Assembly: GCA_009176605.1 (NCBI GenBank)
Contig: SEYY01002040.1
Coordinates: 1-22,500 of the forward strand
Direction: 5' to 3'
Length of the DNA stretch: 22,500 nt
DNA from: Armadillidium nasatum
Taxonomy: Eukaryota; Arthropoda; Malacostraca; Isopoda; Armadillidiidae
The number at the start of each line of letters is the position of its first letter. The first letter of the stretch is position 1. A model generated the notes under the pieces. That model saw nothing but the letters and a program-made list of their open reading frames with translations, was not told the origin of the DNA and searched no databases. Positions 1-17,990 of this stretch are shown piece after piece. The position numbers and the translations under genes were made by a program.

Positions 1-212
1 TTATTATACATGCATATTATTATTAAAATAAATCTTAATTTATATTTCATAAATAATTATGAAATCCAAAAATTTTTGGAATTAAAAATTTTTTAAATGT
101 AATTAATTAATAGTAATTAGGAATTTCGGAACAAAATAGTTTCTTTATAAACTATTTCAATTTCATTAATAGGTAATTTTTTTCAATTTTATAATTACAT
201 AACTTTAGAAAT
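1..212. other. AT-rich non-coding DNA
   Basis: Very AT-rich sequence with no codon structure, no recognisable gene and no clear repeat until the minisatellite that follows. I see nothing functional here. Confidence 0.6.
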
Positions 213-356
213 AATAGAAAAGAGTTATAATAGTTATAATAATTATAATAGAAAAGAGTTATAATAGTTATTATAATTATAATAGAAAAGACTTATAATA
301 TTATGATAGTTATAATAATTTTAATAGAAAAGAGTTATAATAGTTATAATAATTGT
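213..356. repeat. Minisatellite, 34-42 bp unit, four copies
   Basis: The phrase AATAGAAAAGAGTTATAATAG recurs with slight changes starting near 213, 247, 281 and 323, giving spacings of 34, 34 and 42 bp. Each unit ends in an alternation of TTATAATAATTATAAT type. The third unit has ACTT for AGTT and an extra stretch that lengthens it. This is a short AT-rich tandem repeat with no coding potential. Confidence 0.75.
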
Positions 357-484
357 TAAAGAATACAATTCATTCTGTTTTGATTAATCATGATATTTTT
401 AAATGATATATTAAAATTTTAAGATAAAACTTCGAACATATTAGAGACCTAATTTATGTTTTATCAATGTCCTTATAGTGGAAA

Positions 485-860
<376 letters not shown>

Positions 861-1148
861 TTATTATAAATAGAGAAACCTTAAACAGCCTATTTAATCG
901 CTTTTCTCAGATAGCAGAGATAATAGACACAAGAATCAAACCATTCAGCATCATCAACAATGGCCATTAGACATCGAATTCCTAAACTTGTTTACGCTAA
1001 ACTGTGTCAATGAACGCAATTAGACCTGCTCTAAAAAAAGCGAGACGATTGTCATATACATTTAACGGACTTGTGCTCATACATGAACTAATGCGGATGA
1101 GGCTTAGGGTGGTGATGCTGATGTAACACTATGTTCGTACATTATAAA
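861..1148. other. Non-coding spacer
   Basis: Mixed-composition sequence, less AT-extreme than its surroundings, between the triplet repeat and the inverted-repeat transposon. No frame shows convincing protein-like content. Confidence 0.5.
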
Positions 1149-1553
1149 TACAGGGTGTCCCATTCGCTCTCAGTCCCAGTTGCGAGCTTATAGGTATTGC
1201 AGTAATTGTCAAAAGTTAATAAAAGTCTACGAAAAAGACCTTGGTGTGTGAGAACGAAGTAGAATGAAGAGAAGTTGCGCCACTTGCCAAAGTTGCGCCA
1301 CTTACCACAAGTCCAACGTCAATATGTTCTTCTTTGGAGTCGGGTCATTTTCAGGGGACTTTTTGTGGCACCCTTCCGTAACATGGAAAATCATAATGTT
1401 AATGGAGATCACTTCAAACACTTGTAATGTCAGGACAATTCTTACACACCAGAGTTTGTTAGTGTCAAATTTTATAAACTTATGATCAGTACTTACATAG
1501 ATATAAGGTAAGAGCATATTCGTGGCCGAAGCTAGCCCATCGGACACCCTGTA
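1149..1553. mobile_element. MITE-like non-autonomous DNA transposon with TA duplication
   Basis: The element starts with CAGGGTGTCC at 1151-1160 and ends with its exact reverse complement GGACACCCTG at 1542-1551. Both ends are bordered by the dinucleotide TA (1149-1150 and 1552-1553). Short terminal inverted repeats beginning CAGGG with TA target duplications are characteristic of Tc1/mariner-type elements. The body is 401 bp and markedly less AT-rich than the flanks. It holds only short reading frames (73 and 81 codons) in which I recognise no transposase. It is therefore most simply a miniature element or a deletion derivative moved in trans. The terminal match does not clearly extend past about 10 bp plus the TA. 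Confidence 0.75.
1272..1307. repeat. 18-bp tandem duplication inside the MITE
   Basis: Two adjacent 18-bp units, AAGTTGCGCCACTTGCCA at 1272-1289 and the same with one change (G to A) at 1290-1307. It is the only clear sub-repeat in the element and sits near its left third. Confidence 0.85.
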
Positions 1554-2236
<683 letters not shown>

Positions 2237-2407
2237 CTCATTCGACATCTTTAAACAAATATCTATTTCTGTTGCCTGACGACCATATTTAAGAAGAATT
2301 TATTTTCATTTTGATTAATTTGCGCTTTGAAAACTGTTTAAAATCTAAATAAATTCTAATAACTACCCAGATTTATTCTTACTCATATGTATCATCATTT
2401 CAAAATT

Positions 2408-3724
<1,317 letters not shown>

Positions 3725-3903
3725 ATCACTAAACCAACCAAACCTTGGTTAAACTTTACTATTTTTGTAAGAATTACCGACGTCTTCATATTCAAGAACC
3801 TCATGTAACTTGTTTTTCATCTCGGAATCGTGCAAAATCTACTTTCCGTTACACTTAAAAAGTTCTTTTCTCCGTAGAAAATACGCATTAGCATCTCTTT
3901 AGT
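3725..3903 (+). pseudogene. Fragment E of the LINE family (endonuclease-RT linker region)
   Basis: This decayed internal piece of the retroelement matches copy A from about 9245 to 9440. Landmarks are AACCTTGGTTAAACT at 3741 (copy A has AACCTTGGTTTAACT), the GATTACCG-GTCTTCA stretch near 3772-3790, CGGAATCGTGCAAAATCTAC at 3824 and TTTTCTCCGTA near 3866. About 25 bp corresponding to the segment before GATTACCG is missing. In complete copies this region encodes the Arg/Ser-rich stretch between endonuclease and reverse transcriptase. Both ends are ragged, there is no tail and the frame is broken. It is the same strand as all other copies and lies about 600 bp upstream of fragment D, which begins in the same part of the element. 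Confidence 0.75.
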
Positions 3904-4047
3904 GCATGTCTGTTTGTATACATACAGGGATGACCTATTGAAAGATGACCAATAGTAATTATATATAGATAAATTCATTATTTAGCTGGAGTAATTAGTG
4001 ACAAATTCATCAACTTTTGTTACAAACAGCAAAAGAACTAGTTTCAG

Positions 4048-4088
4048 ACTAGATTTTGATTGGTTTTTTAAACCAACTAAAATCTAGT
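4048..4088. repeat. 41-nt near-perfect inverted repeat (hairpin)
   Basis: The left arm 4048-4066 and right arm 4070-4088 are 19 bp each and pair at 17 positions around a TTT loop. The mismatches are two adjacent bases (GA against AG). The arm reads ACTAGATTTT then TTGGTTT after the mismatch. No target duplication is obvious. It could be a remnant foldback or a transcribed hairpin. Confidence 0.8.
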
Positions 4089-4318
4089 GTTTGAAGGTGC
4101 TAAATTCTTAACTTTTTTGGGGGGGGTTGGTTCTTTTTAAACTTTCGTTTTTCTGGCTTTTTACTATTTGTTGCTTTATTTTCTTGTTTTATTGTTTTTG
4201 TTTTTTTATTATAATCTAAGTGCCACCACATTATATTTACTTAGCAAAAAAACCTTTAATTACTACACTTATGAGCCAAAAATATTTGTTCTAAAGCAGT
4301 AAAAACAAAAAAACAATA
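4089..4318. other. T-rich non-coding spacer
   Basis: T-rich DNA containing an eight-G run near 4119-4126. No coding signal. Confidence 0.45.
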
Positions 4319-4346
4319 AAAATGGTTAATAATTATTAACCATTTT
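4319..4346. repeat. 28-bp perfect palindrome beside a (TA)n array
   Basis: Both strands read AAAATGGTTAATAA then its complement across 4319-4346. With one looped-out A, the pairing extends outward to CAATAA on the left and TTATTG on the right. It ends a few bases before the (TA)n array that begins near 4354. Confidence 0.85.
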
Positions 4347-4350
4347 ATTG

Positions 4351-4517
<167 letters not shown>

Positions 4518-4722
4518 CACCGCAGACATGCTACATTAAAGGATTACCATCATCTTCAAACTTTATTAACTCATGCAACTTAGAATATTTCAACCCTTAG
4601 TTATGAAAAATCTTTTCTCCGTAAATTGGAAAATTTCTTCCCGAAAATGCAATGACCTTTTTGGTTCCTCTTCTTTATGCCCTTTGCAGCATTTTGCAAA
4701 AAATGAACGCAAACTTTGATTC

Positions 4723-4725
<3 letters not shown>

Positions 4726-4784
<59 letters not shown>
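4726..4784. repeat. (CT)n microsatellite inside fragment D
   Basis: A run of nearly 60 bp of CT lies where copies A, B and C have only TCTTCCTCTTTCC-like sequence (9507, 14981 and 21538). Element sequence continues on both sides, so the array arose by expansion inside the retroelement. The LSLSLS and ERERER frames here are its translation. Confidence 0.9.
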
Positions 4785-4786
<2 letters not shown>

Positions 4787-4949
4787 ATGGTTTCTTCTGA
4801 TGGTACAACTGCCGTTCTGCCTTCAGGTAAAGCTGATTTGTTCTAAAGCTTAAATTTTTTGTCTTAAATTCCCCTTTGACGATTCCTAAGCTATTCCTCT
4901 TCCTTCAACCCCCTCCAACTCATTTATGCCTACTATATTAATTTCTTCT

Positions 4950-5179
4950 AAAGATGTCCTTTCTGCTCTCTCTGATCTTAACACTAAGAGCACCAAGAAA
5001 GCTATAAAAGATCTTTCTTTTAATTAAGTATGGAAAAGATCCTCAGAGTGGAAGACCAAAAAAAATAGTTACGCCAGAAATGACTGATAAACTCCACTAA
5101 ATCGTTTAAACTTTAAACAATAATCTAAAGATGTCATTTCTGCTCTGTCTGACCTTAACACTAAGAGCACCAAGAAAGC
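4950..5179. repeat. 53-bp direct duplication flanking a foreign insert
   Basis: The segments 4950-5002 and 5127-5179 are near-identical 53-bp copies of the retroelement sequence starting AAAGATGTC and ending AAGAAAGC. They are 177 bp apart. Both carry an extra GAGCACCAA-type insertion absent from copies A, B and C, so one was copied from the other within this locus. The 124 bp between them do not match the retroelement. Confidence 0.85.
5032..5097 (+). pseudogene. Possible mariner-type transposase scrap (DNA-binding region)
   Basis: Inside the foreign insert, one frame reads GKDPQSGRPKKIVTPEMTDK followed by LH and then stops. A stretch of the form SGRPK..VTPE...K.H is typical of the second helix-turn-helix region of mariner-family transposases, upstream of their DD(D/E) catalytic domain, which is absent here. 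Downstream codons (IV, then TLNNN after a stop) could continue the homology weakly. The match is short, from memory, and the piece is non-functional. It might instead be coincidental. Confidence 0.45.
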
Positions 5180-5282
5180 GTACGGTTCTGATGGTATGTA
5201 TCCCTCCTGTGATCCTCAGAATATGTTCTTTTGACCTTGCTCCCTCCCTGCCTTGGCAAAATATTTTCTTTGTCTATCTTCC

Positions 5283-5690
<408 letters not shown>

Positions 5691-6230
5691 CATATAATTT
5701 TTATTTTATTTTTTATTTTATTTATTTATTTACTTATTATTTTTTTTGATGTGTGAAATTAATGATATAAAATTAATAAAAGGAAAATGTGTCTTATGAT
5801 TACAAACTTACTCCGTGAAACCAGTTTGTGTAAAACTTTGAAGAATGTAAATTTTTTTTCTTCTTTCTCACTTGCTTAGCATTTCCTTATTTTTTTTCTT
5901 TCATCTCCCTAAAGGATGGAATTACTAAATATGGGGTTGGGGGTAAGGAGTTGAGGTCAGGTGTTATTGAGAGTTAAATTTTAAAGCTTATTGTAGTAGG
6001 TGTAGCATACATTCACATTGTCTTTTCAGATTATAGGATAATTTTTACTGGAAAGAAATTAAGTGTTTTGGTTTAATTACTGCAACTAATAACATCTATT
6101 TTTAGTTATTTCATTTTGTTTTGTTCAATTCTAGTTTTATTTTTAATGACACTTATAAAAAGATTAAGAAAAGGTAAATTAACAAACCAATTGATGTAAA
6201 TCTGATATTGATTTTAAAACTCTTATAGAA
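5691..6230. other. Non-coding DNA
   Basis: T-rich at first, then mixed AT-rich unique-looking sequence with stops in all frames. No repeat or gene recognised up to the minisatellite. Confidence 0.5.
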
Positions 6231-6231
6231 A

Positions 6232-6695
6232 AAGGTTCATTCACTATTAAAGATCTAACCTTCATTATAAGCAAAGATTTTTCATCATTAAAAACCCAAC
6301 CAGTATTATCAGAAAATTTTCTTCAACTTTTAAGATCCAACCCGCACTCTCAGAAAAGTCTCTTCATTACTAAAAAATAACACGCACCTTCAGGAAAGTT
6401 TTTTTTTATCATTTAAAACCTAATCCTATTTATTAGAAAGGCTCGATCATCATTAAAAATCCGACCCGCACTGTAAGAAAAGGTTTTTCATTACTAAAGA
6501 CTTAACAAATACCTTCAGGAGAAGGTTCTTCATCTTTAAACCTAACCTCTACTATCAGAAAAGTTTCTTCATCCTCAGAGATTCAACTCTCACAGTCAGA
6601 AAAATTGTTCATTGCTAAAAAACCAATCCCACAATCTTCATCCTTAAAAATCCACCGAGCACAATCAGACAAAGTCCTTTTTCATTAAAGACCTA
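6232..6695. repeat. Degenerate 41-bp minisatellite, about 11-12 units
   Basis: Diverged tandem units start near 6232, 6274, 6315, 6356, 6397, 6439 and 6480 and continue to about 6695. Each is 41 or 42 bp in the first seven units and somewhat shorter later. A unit reads roughly AAGTTCTTCATCATTAAAAA, then a CCAACCC(G)CAC block, then a (T)TCAGAAA end. Individual units differ at many positions, so it is an old array. It has no open frame, since the unit length is not a multiple of three and stops occur. Confidence 0.8.
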
Positions 6696-8263
<1,568 letters not shown>

Positions 8264-8338
8264 CTTTATTCATTTTTTGCCATACTTTTCTTGATTAAAA
8301 TTATGCTTAAAAAGGGGCAATGCTGTTTATCTTAATAT

Positions 8339-11213
<2,875 letters not shown>

Positions 11214-11231
11214 TCATAGACCTTTCCCAAC

Positions 11232-11273
11232 TCCGGTGGAATTTGGTAGGCTTCCTGGCCTTTGCCCACCGGA
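11232..11273 (+). other. 3'-terminal nested hairpin of copy A
   Basis: The outer stem TCCGGTGG (11232-11239) pairs perfectly with CCACCGGA (11266-11273). An inner stem AGGCT (11248-11252) pairs with GGCCT (11257-11261), with one G-U pair, around a TCCT loop. The structure sits just before the poly-A tail. In non-LTR elements such a 3' structure can be the binding site for the element's own reverse transcriptase. That role is inferred here. The same fold occurs in copy B. Confidence 0.75.
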
Positions 11274-11280
11274 AGAGACA

Positions 11281-12430
<1,150 letters not shown>

Positions 12431-12620
12431 GCTGGTGTCTTTAAGAATAAAAATTTTTATCCCAATAAAGTCTGGAAAAGAGTAAAAGAAATGTTTAAAC
12501 CATTTGTGAGATAAAATTTGTCTCTCGTGAGTCTCGTCGTGTTCCTTTACTTTCTGTTCTTCCCAAGATTTATGTTCTCATGAAAAAGATGTAGAAAATT
12601 TTTAGTTTTTCTTTACTATT
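12431..12620. other. Non-coding spacer
   Basis: AT-rich sequence without recognisable content. Confidence 0.4.
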
Positions 12621-12770
12621 GTTTCAGTAAGCAACATTTAATTGGTGAACTTTTGGTTCTTTGCCCTCCGCGTTTTCGGTATATCTTTATTTTGAAAGTT
12701 TTCGATAAAGTCTTGTACAGAACTTTATTTTAAACTTCCTTCTTTTTAGTTTCCCTTTCGGGCATTAGAT
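12620..12770 (+). pseudogene. Probable fragment F of the LINE family (RT motif A region)
   Basis: A strongly decayed match to copy A around 10075-10185. CATTTAATTGGTGAACTTTT near 12635 corresponds to CATTTCGGTGAATCTTTT. TTTCGATAAAGTCTTGTACA near 12701 corresponds to TTCGATAGAGTCTGGCACA. TTTTAAACTTCCTTCTTT near 12729 corresponds to TTCTAAACTTCCCTCTTT. The three blocks are in the right order and strand, with small insertions between them. It would cover the catalytic Asp motif of the reverse transcriptase but is full of changes. It could be partly chance in T-rich DNA. Confidence 0.45.
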
Positions 12771-13420
<650 letters not shown>

Positions 13421-13780
13421 CGTAGCGCAGTCCGAAGCGATGAAAGTACCCCCACTGGGCTTAACACACGGGTGATAGGAGGGGCTAGACCATTCCGTTT
13501 CACTCCGTTGCCCTTTGGTTCGTTCCTTTTCGCGTTTCATCTTCTCAGAGGGTCTCTAGTGTACCCTTGACTCACACTGGAGTGCCTATGCTCCAACTTT
13601 CCTCCTTCTTCACATGTGTTCTACAAATTTACAAACGCTTACACTTACATTACCTATTAAATTAATCAAAATGGCGAAAACATAAATCTGCCTCGGAGAA
13701 TCCAAGAGGGGCGGATTCCAAATATAGCCCCTCATCCACTCCTTCCCCCATCACCACTTGGGAGTTGGTGGCCTCCGGTG
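13421..13780 (+). promoter_or_regulatory. 5' leader of copy B with short upstream frames
   Basis: A GC-richer leader upstream of the endonuclease. It contains at least two short upstream frames: ATG at 13440 with stop at 13473-13475 (11 codons), and ATG at 13671 ending after four codons. No TATA-like or initiator signal can be assigned. LINE leaders often carry internal promoters, but nothing here shows one directly. Confidence 0.45.
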
Positions 13781-16682
13781 ATGGGGTTGGCGACCACCAA
13801 GACCTCTAAGCCGACTTGCCCTGGTGCCCTATCTTCGTTTTTCTTTAATTTCTGCAACATTCGCGGTCTTTTTTCTAATCTCCACTTTGTCGAACACCAC
13901 CTCTCTTCTTCTAGACCTCATCTCTTGTTCTTAACTGAAACTCAGGTGTCTGAGTGCTCTGACAGCAAACCCTACTCTGATTCCTCCTACTGTCTCTATC
14001 CTCAATTTTCAGCCAAAGGCGGATGTTGCGCATATGTGCGCAATGATGTTGTCTGTTCTCGTGTCTCTAATTTGGAGTCTTCTGAATTCTCTACTTTATG
14101 GCTTAAACTTTTTTGCAACTCTACTACTAAATTCATTTGTTCTGTCTACTTATCCCCTAACTCTACAGACTATCCAAAATTCTTCGACTATCTTAACTCC
14201 AAAATAGAACACATTTTTTCTTCTTCTCCTTTCTCCGAAATCATCATTTTAGGTGATTTCAATGTTCACCACCGCCAATGGCTTTCATCTAGTTCTCATG
14301 ATCCAGCTGGTGAACTCGCCTTCCAATTTTCTATCCAGAACAACCTTGAGCAGTTGGTGCATCCCCCTACTTGTATCCCTGACCGTCTTGGTGATGAACA
14401 AAACATTCTAGACCTTTTTCTAACTTCTAATCCTTCTCCTTATACTGTTAAACTCTTTCCTCCTCTGGGTTCATCCGATCATCTTCTTATCTCCGTATCT
14501 TGTCCTGTCTCTTCAAGTCTTCCGCAAGAACGGCCCCCGCCTTCGGCGAGGAGACGTTTCTGGCATTTCGGTGCCACTAACTTTTCTGACTTGCGGTTGT
14601 ACTTCTCTGATTTTCCATGGAATGATTACTGTTTCCGTGGTAGGGGTCCCTCGAAGTGTGCAGAGTGCATAACTGAGGTGATTCTCTCTGGCATGGAGGC
14701 TTACATTCCATATTCTTTCCCCTCTACTAAACCTAATAAACCTTGGTTTAACTCTGCTGGTTCTCGTGCTATCCGCCGCAGGGATGCTGCCTTCAAGGAT
14801 TACCGTCGTCTTCAAACTCCAGAAACTCACGCAACTTATATTTCATCCCGGAATTGTGCAAAATCCATTCTTCGAGACACCAAAAACTCTTTTCTCCGTC
14901 GCAAATGCAATAATCTTTCTGGTTCCTCTTCCTCTCGCCCTTTCTGGCATTTTGCAAAAAATGTCAACTCTAACTTTGCTTCTTCCTCTTTCCCTCCTCT
15001 AGTATCTTCTGACGGTTCAATTGACGTTTTGCCTTCCTCTAAAGCTGAACTCTTTGCTCAAACTTTTGCCTTAAATTCAACCTTAGACGATTCCGGAGCT
15101 GTTCCTACTCCTTCAACCCCCTCTAACTCATTTATGCCTAAAATTGTAATTTCTTCTAAAGACGTCACTTCTGCTCTCTCTGAGCTTAACACTAAGAAGG
15201 CGTACGGTCCTGACGGTATTCCTCCTGTGGTTCTCAAAACTTGTGCTTCCGAGCTTGCACCCTGCCTTGGTAAACTATTTCGTCTATGTCTTTCTACTTC
15301 AACCTTTCCTTCTTGCTGGAAACGTGCGCTCATTCAGCCTGTGCCGAAGAAGGGGGACCCCTCTCAGCCCTCTAACTATCGTCCTATTTCTTTAACCTCC
15401 GTTCTTTCTAAAGTTTTCTAATCTATCCTTAACAGGAAGATTTGGAAACATCTCAATTCTTCTAATCTTATCTCTGATCGCCAGTATGGCTTTCGTAAGA
15501 AACGCTCTACTGGTGATCTTCTTTCCCTTCTCTCTGACTCTTGGTGCTCCACTCTTTTGCATTTCGGTGAATCTTTTGCTGTGGCGCTGGACATATCGAA
15601 GGCTTTCAATAGAGTCTGGCACAAAGCTTTGATTTCCAAACTTCCCTCTTTCGGAATCTATCCTTCTCTATGTGGCCTCCTCTCTGATTTCCTTTCTGGT
15701 CGTTCTATACCAGCTGTTGTAGACGGCCACCGTTCATCCTATAAATCTATTAATAGTGGTGTTCCTCAAGGATCTGTCCTATCCCCAACACTTTTTCTAC
15801 TTTTCATTAATGACCTTCTCTCTATTACTTCATCTCCTATCCACTCCCATGCTGATGACTCCACACTTCATTACTCTTTTCATTTTGAAAGGCGCCCCTC
15901 CCAGCAACAGTTAATAGAGGCAAGGAGGGTGGCCTTGGAGCAACTAACCTCTGATCTATCTCTCATTTCAAATTGGGGCAGAGAAAACATGGTCGTTTTC
16001 AATGCCTCAAAAACTCAATTCCTCCATCTCTCTACTCGACACAATCTTCCACACAACTTCAATATCTTCTTTGAAAACACGAAACTCAAACCTTCATCTC
16101 TCCTTAATATTCTAGGTGTTTCTTTTTCTCGTGATCTTTCTTGGAAAGATCACATTACTTCTCTTTCTAAGCAAGCTTCTAAAGGGTTGGGTGTTCTGAG
16201 GCGCCTTTAGTATTACTTCACACCACCCCAGTTGCTTGCTCTGTATAGGGGTGTTGTTCGCCCCTGTATGGAGTATGCGTCACACATCTGGGGTGGTTCC
16301 ACTCATACAGCTCTCCTGGAAAAGGTGGTCTAGAGCTTTTCACCTTATCAACTCTCCTGCTCTCACTAATTCTCTCCAATCTCTTTCTGCCCGTCGAAAT
16401 GTTGCGTCACTCTCTCTATATTATCGCTATTACAATGGACACTGCTCTTCTGAACTCTCTCGTCGCATACCTCCTCCATTAAGAAGGGCTCGTGCGACTC
16501 GTCTTTCTACACAGTCTCATCCTTTCTCTGTCCAACTCTCTGACCCCAGACTTAACCGCTATGCTCAATCTTACATTTACTCTACTGGTAAAGTCTGGAA
16601 CACACTTCCTTCATCTATTTTCCCAACTTCCTATGACTTAGGCACCTTCAAACGCCGTGTATCAGGTCATGTCGGCCTTTAA
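13781..16682 (+). pseudogene. Endonuclease-reverse transcriptase polyprotein of copy B, disabled
   Basis: ATG at 13781 is the first in-frame start after a stop at 13658. The frame is open for 546 codons. The endonuclease covers roughly residues 25-255, with NIRG, TETQ, VYLSPNS, GDFNVHH, LDLFLTS and SSDH all present. A linker follows, then the RT start (PKKGDPSQ). A nonsense codon TAA at 15419-15421 replaces GAA of copy A. The same frame then carries the RT core: ALDISKAFNRVWH (copy A has D where B has N, 15608-15610), SGVPQGSVLSP, and HADD at 15848-15859 where A and C have YADD. A second stop, TAG at 16208-16210, replaces CAG. A net 2-bp loss near 16330 shifts the frame, and the C-terminal domain continues to 16682. 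Function would be replication of the element by target-primed reverse transcription, but this copy is dead as written. Confidence 0.92.
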
Positions 16683-16712
16683 TTTGACCATGTTCTCCGA
16701 CTTTCCCCCCAA

Positions 16713-16756
16713 CTCTGGTGGAACATTAGTAGGCCTCTGGCCTTTGCCCACCAGAG
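16713..16756 (+). other. 3'-terminal nested hairpin of copy B
   Basis: The outer stem CTCTGGTGG (16713-16721) pairs perfectly with CCACCAGAG (16748-16756). The inner stem AGGCC (16731-16735) pairs with GGCCT (16739-16743) around a TCT loop. The fold and its distance to the poly-A tail match copy A. One outer base pair is C-G in A and T-A in B. Confidence 0.8.
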
Positions 16757-16759
16757 GTG

Positions 16760-17063
<304 letters not shown>

Positions 17064-17076
17064 CTAATGAAAAAAC

Positions 17077-17078
<2 letters not shown>

Positions 17079-17104
<26 letters not shown>
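17079..17104. repeat. Poly-A tract
   Basis: About 26 adenines immediately precede the foldback repeat. Confidence 0.9.
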
Positions 17105-17108
<4 letters not shown>

Positions 17109-17309
17109 GGGATCTCTCCATTATTGGGCGAGATACGCATTTCCGAATTCTTTTCCAATTTGTGTAACTTTTATAGATTCCGAGGCAAATACCCCTTTCA
17201 TTTTTTCCGTTATAACCTTTTTTTCTTTGCTGAAGTTGTCCAAATTTTCATGAACTCTAGAAGAAAGGTAAAGTTAAAGTTCCATTTTAGATATCTATCC
17301 CCCCCACCC

Positions 17310-17340
<31 letters not shown>

Positions 17341-17345
17341 ATTTT

Positions 17346-17380
<35 letters not shown>

Positions 17381-17990
17381 CAAATTTCGAAAACTCATAA
17401 CTTTTTTAGGGATAGATATCGAAAATATCTTCTAATCGAACTTTAGATATATCCTGCTTCTAGATTTCCTGAAAATTTGGATAACTTTAGTCAAGAAACA
17501 AATAAATTATAAGAAAAGGAGTGAGGTATACATTTTAGTCTATTTTGGAACCTTCGCTGTTTTCCTTATAACTTTTTCATTCCTTGACAGACGTTATTCA
17601 AATGTTTAGACATTGTAGAGAAAGTGTATATCTATAGTTTGGTCATCCAGGAAGACATTTTTGATATCTATAACTGTATAAAAGTTATTATGTTTTGAAA
17701 TCTGAGGAAAAAATTCAAAATTTCCAAACATTTTTTGCATTTTTTACCTCATAACATTTTTTTTAGAGATATCTAAGATATCTTCTATTGGAACTATAGT
17801 TCTACGTTCTTCTAGAGTTAATGAAAATTTTGACAAGTTCAGTAAAGGAAAAAAAAACAGTCCTGAAAAAGTCCCGAAAAAGGGAAGGGGAATGTATCTT
17901 CGAATCTATAAAAGTTACAGAAATTGGACGAGGATTCGGAAATGCGAATCTCATTCGATAATGGAGCGATTTTTTGTACTTTGTGTAGTA
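17105..17990. repeat. Nested foldback (inverted) repeat element
   Basis: The left end (about 17111-17205) and the right end (about 17880-17975) are inverted copies. CGCATTTCCGAAT at 17137 and its reverse complement ATTCGGAAATGCG at 17934 mark the pair, as do TAACTTTTATAGATTC near 17166 and GAATCTATAAAAGTTA at 17901. Further in, 17206-17300 is inverted relative to both 17395-17500 and 17755-17860, and 17560-17680 resembles 17206-17300 in direct orientation. The layout is thus two foldbacks in series. The first is centred on a poly-A/poly-T core at about 17311-17380. No protein is convincing. Target duplications were not found. It is either a foldback-type transposon or an inverted satellite fragment. 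A related piece lies at 12150-12430. Confidence 0.7.
17311..17380. repeat. Poly-A / poly-T hairpin core
   Basis: About 26 adenines, a short palindromic AATTAAATTTTAAATT-like spacer and about 30 thymines form a near-perfect inverted repeat at the axis of the first foldback. Confidence 0.9.

Noticed and set aside
1264..1547. Frames of 73 and 81 codons on opposite strands in the MITE
   Set aside because: No transposase motif is recognisable and the frames overlap antisense. The element is better explained as non-coding.
4590..4846. Arg-Glu repeat and Leu-Ser repeat frames
   Set aside because: They are translations of the (CT)n array inside retroelement fragment D.
17067..17435. Frames in the foldback repeat with similar words (EIRIS, CNFYRF) on opposite strands
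   Set aside because: The similarity is caused by the inverted repeat itself. The frames run through poly-A and poly-T and do not look like a protein family.
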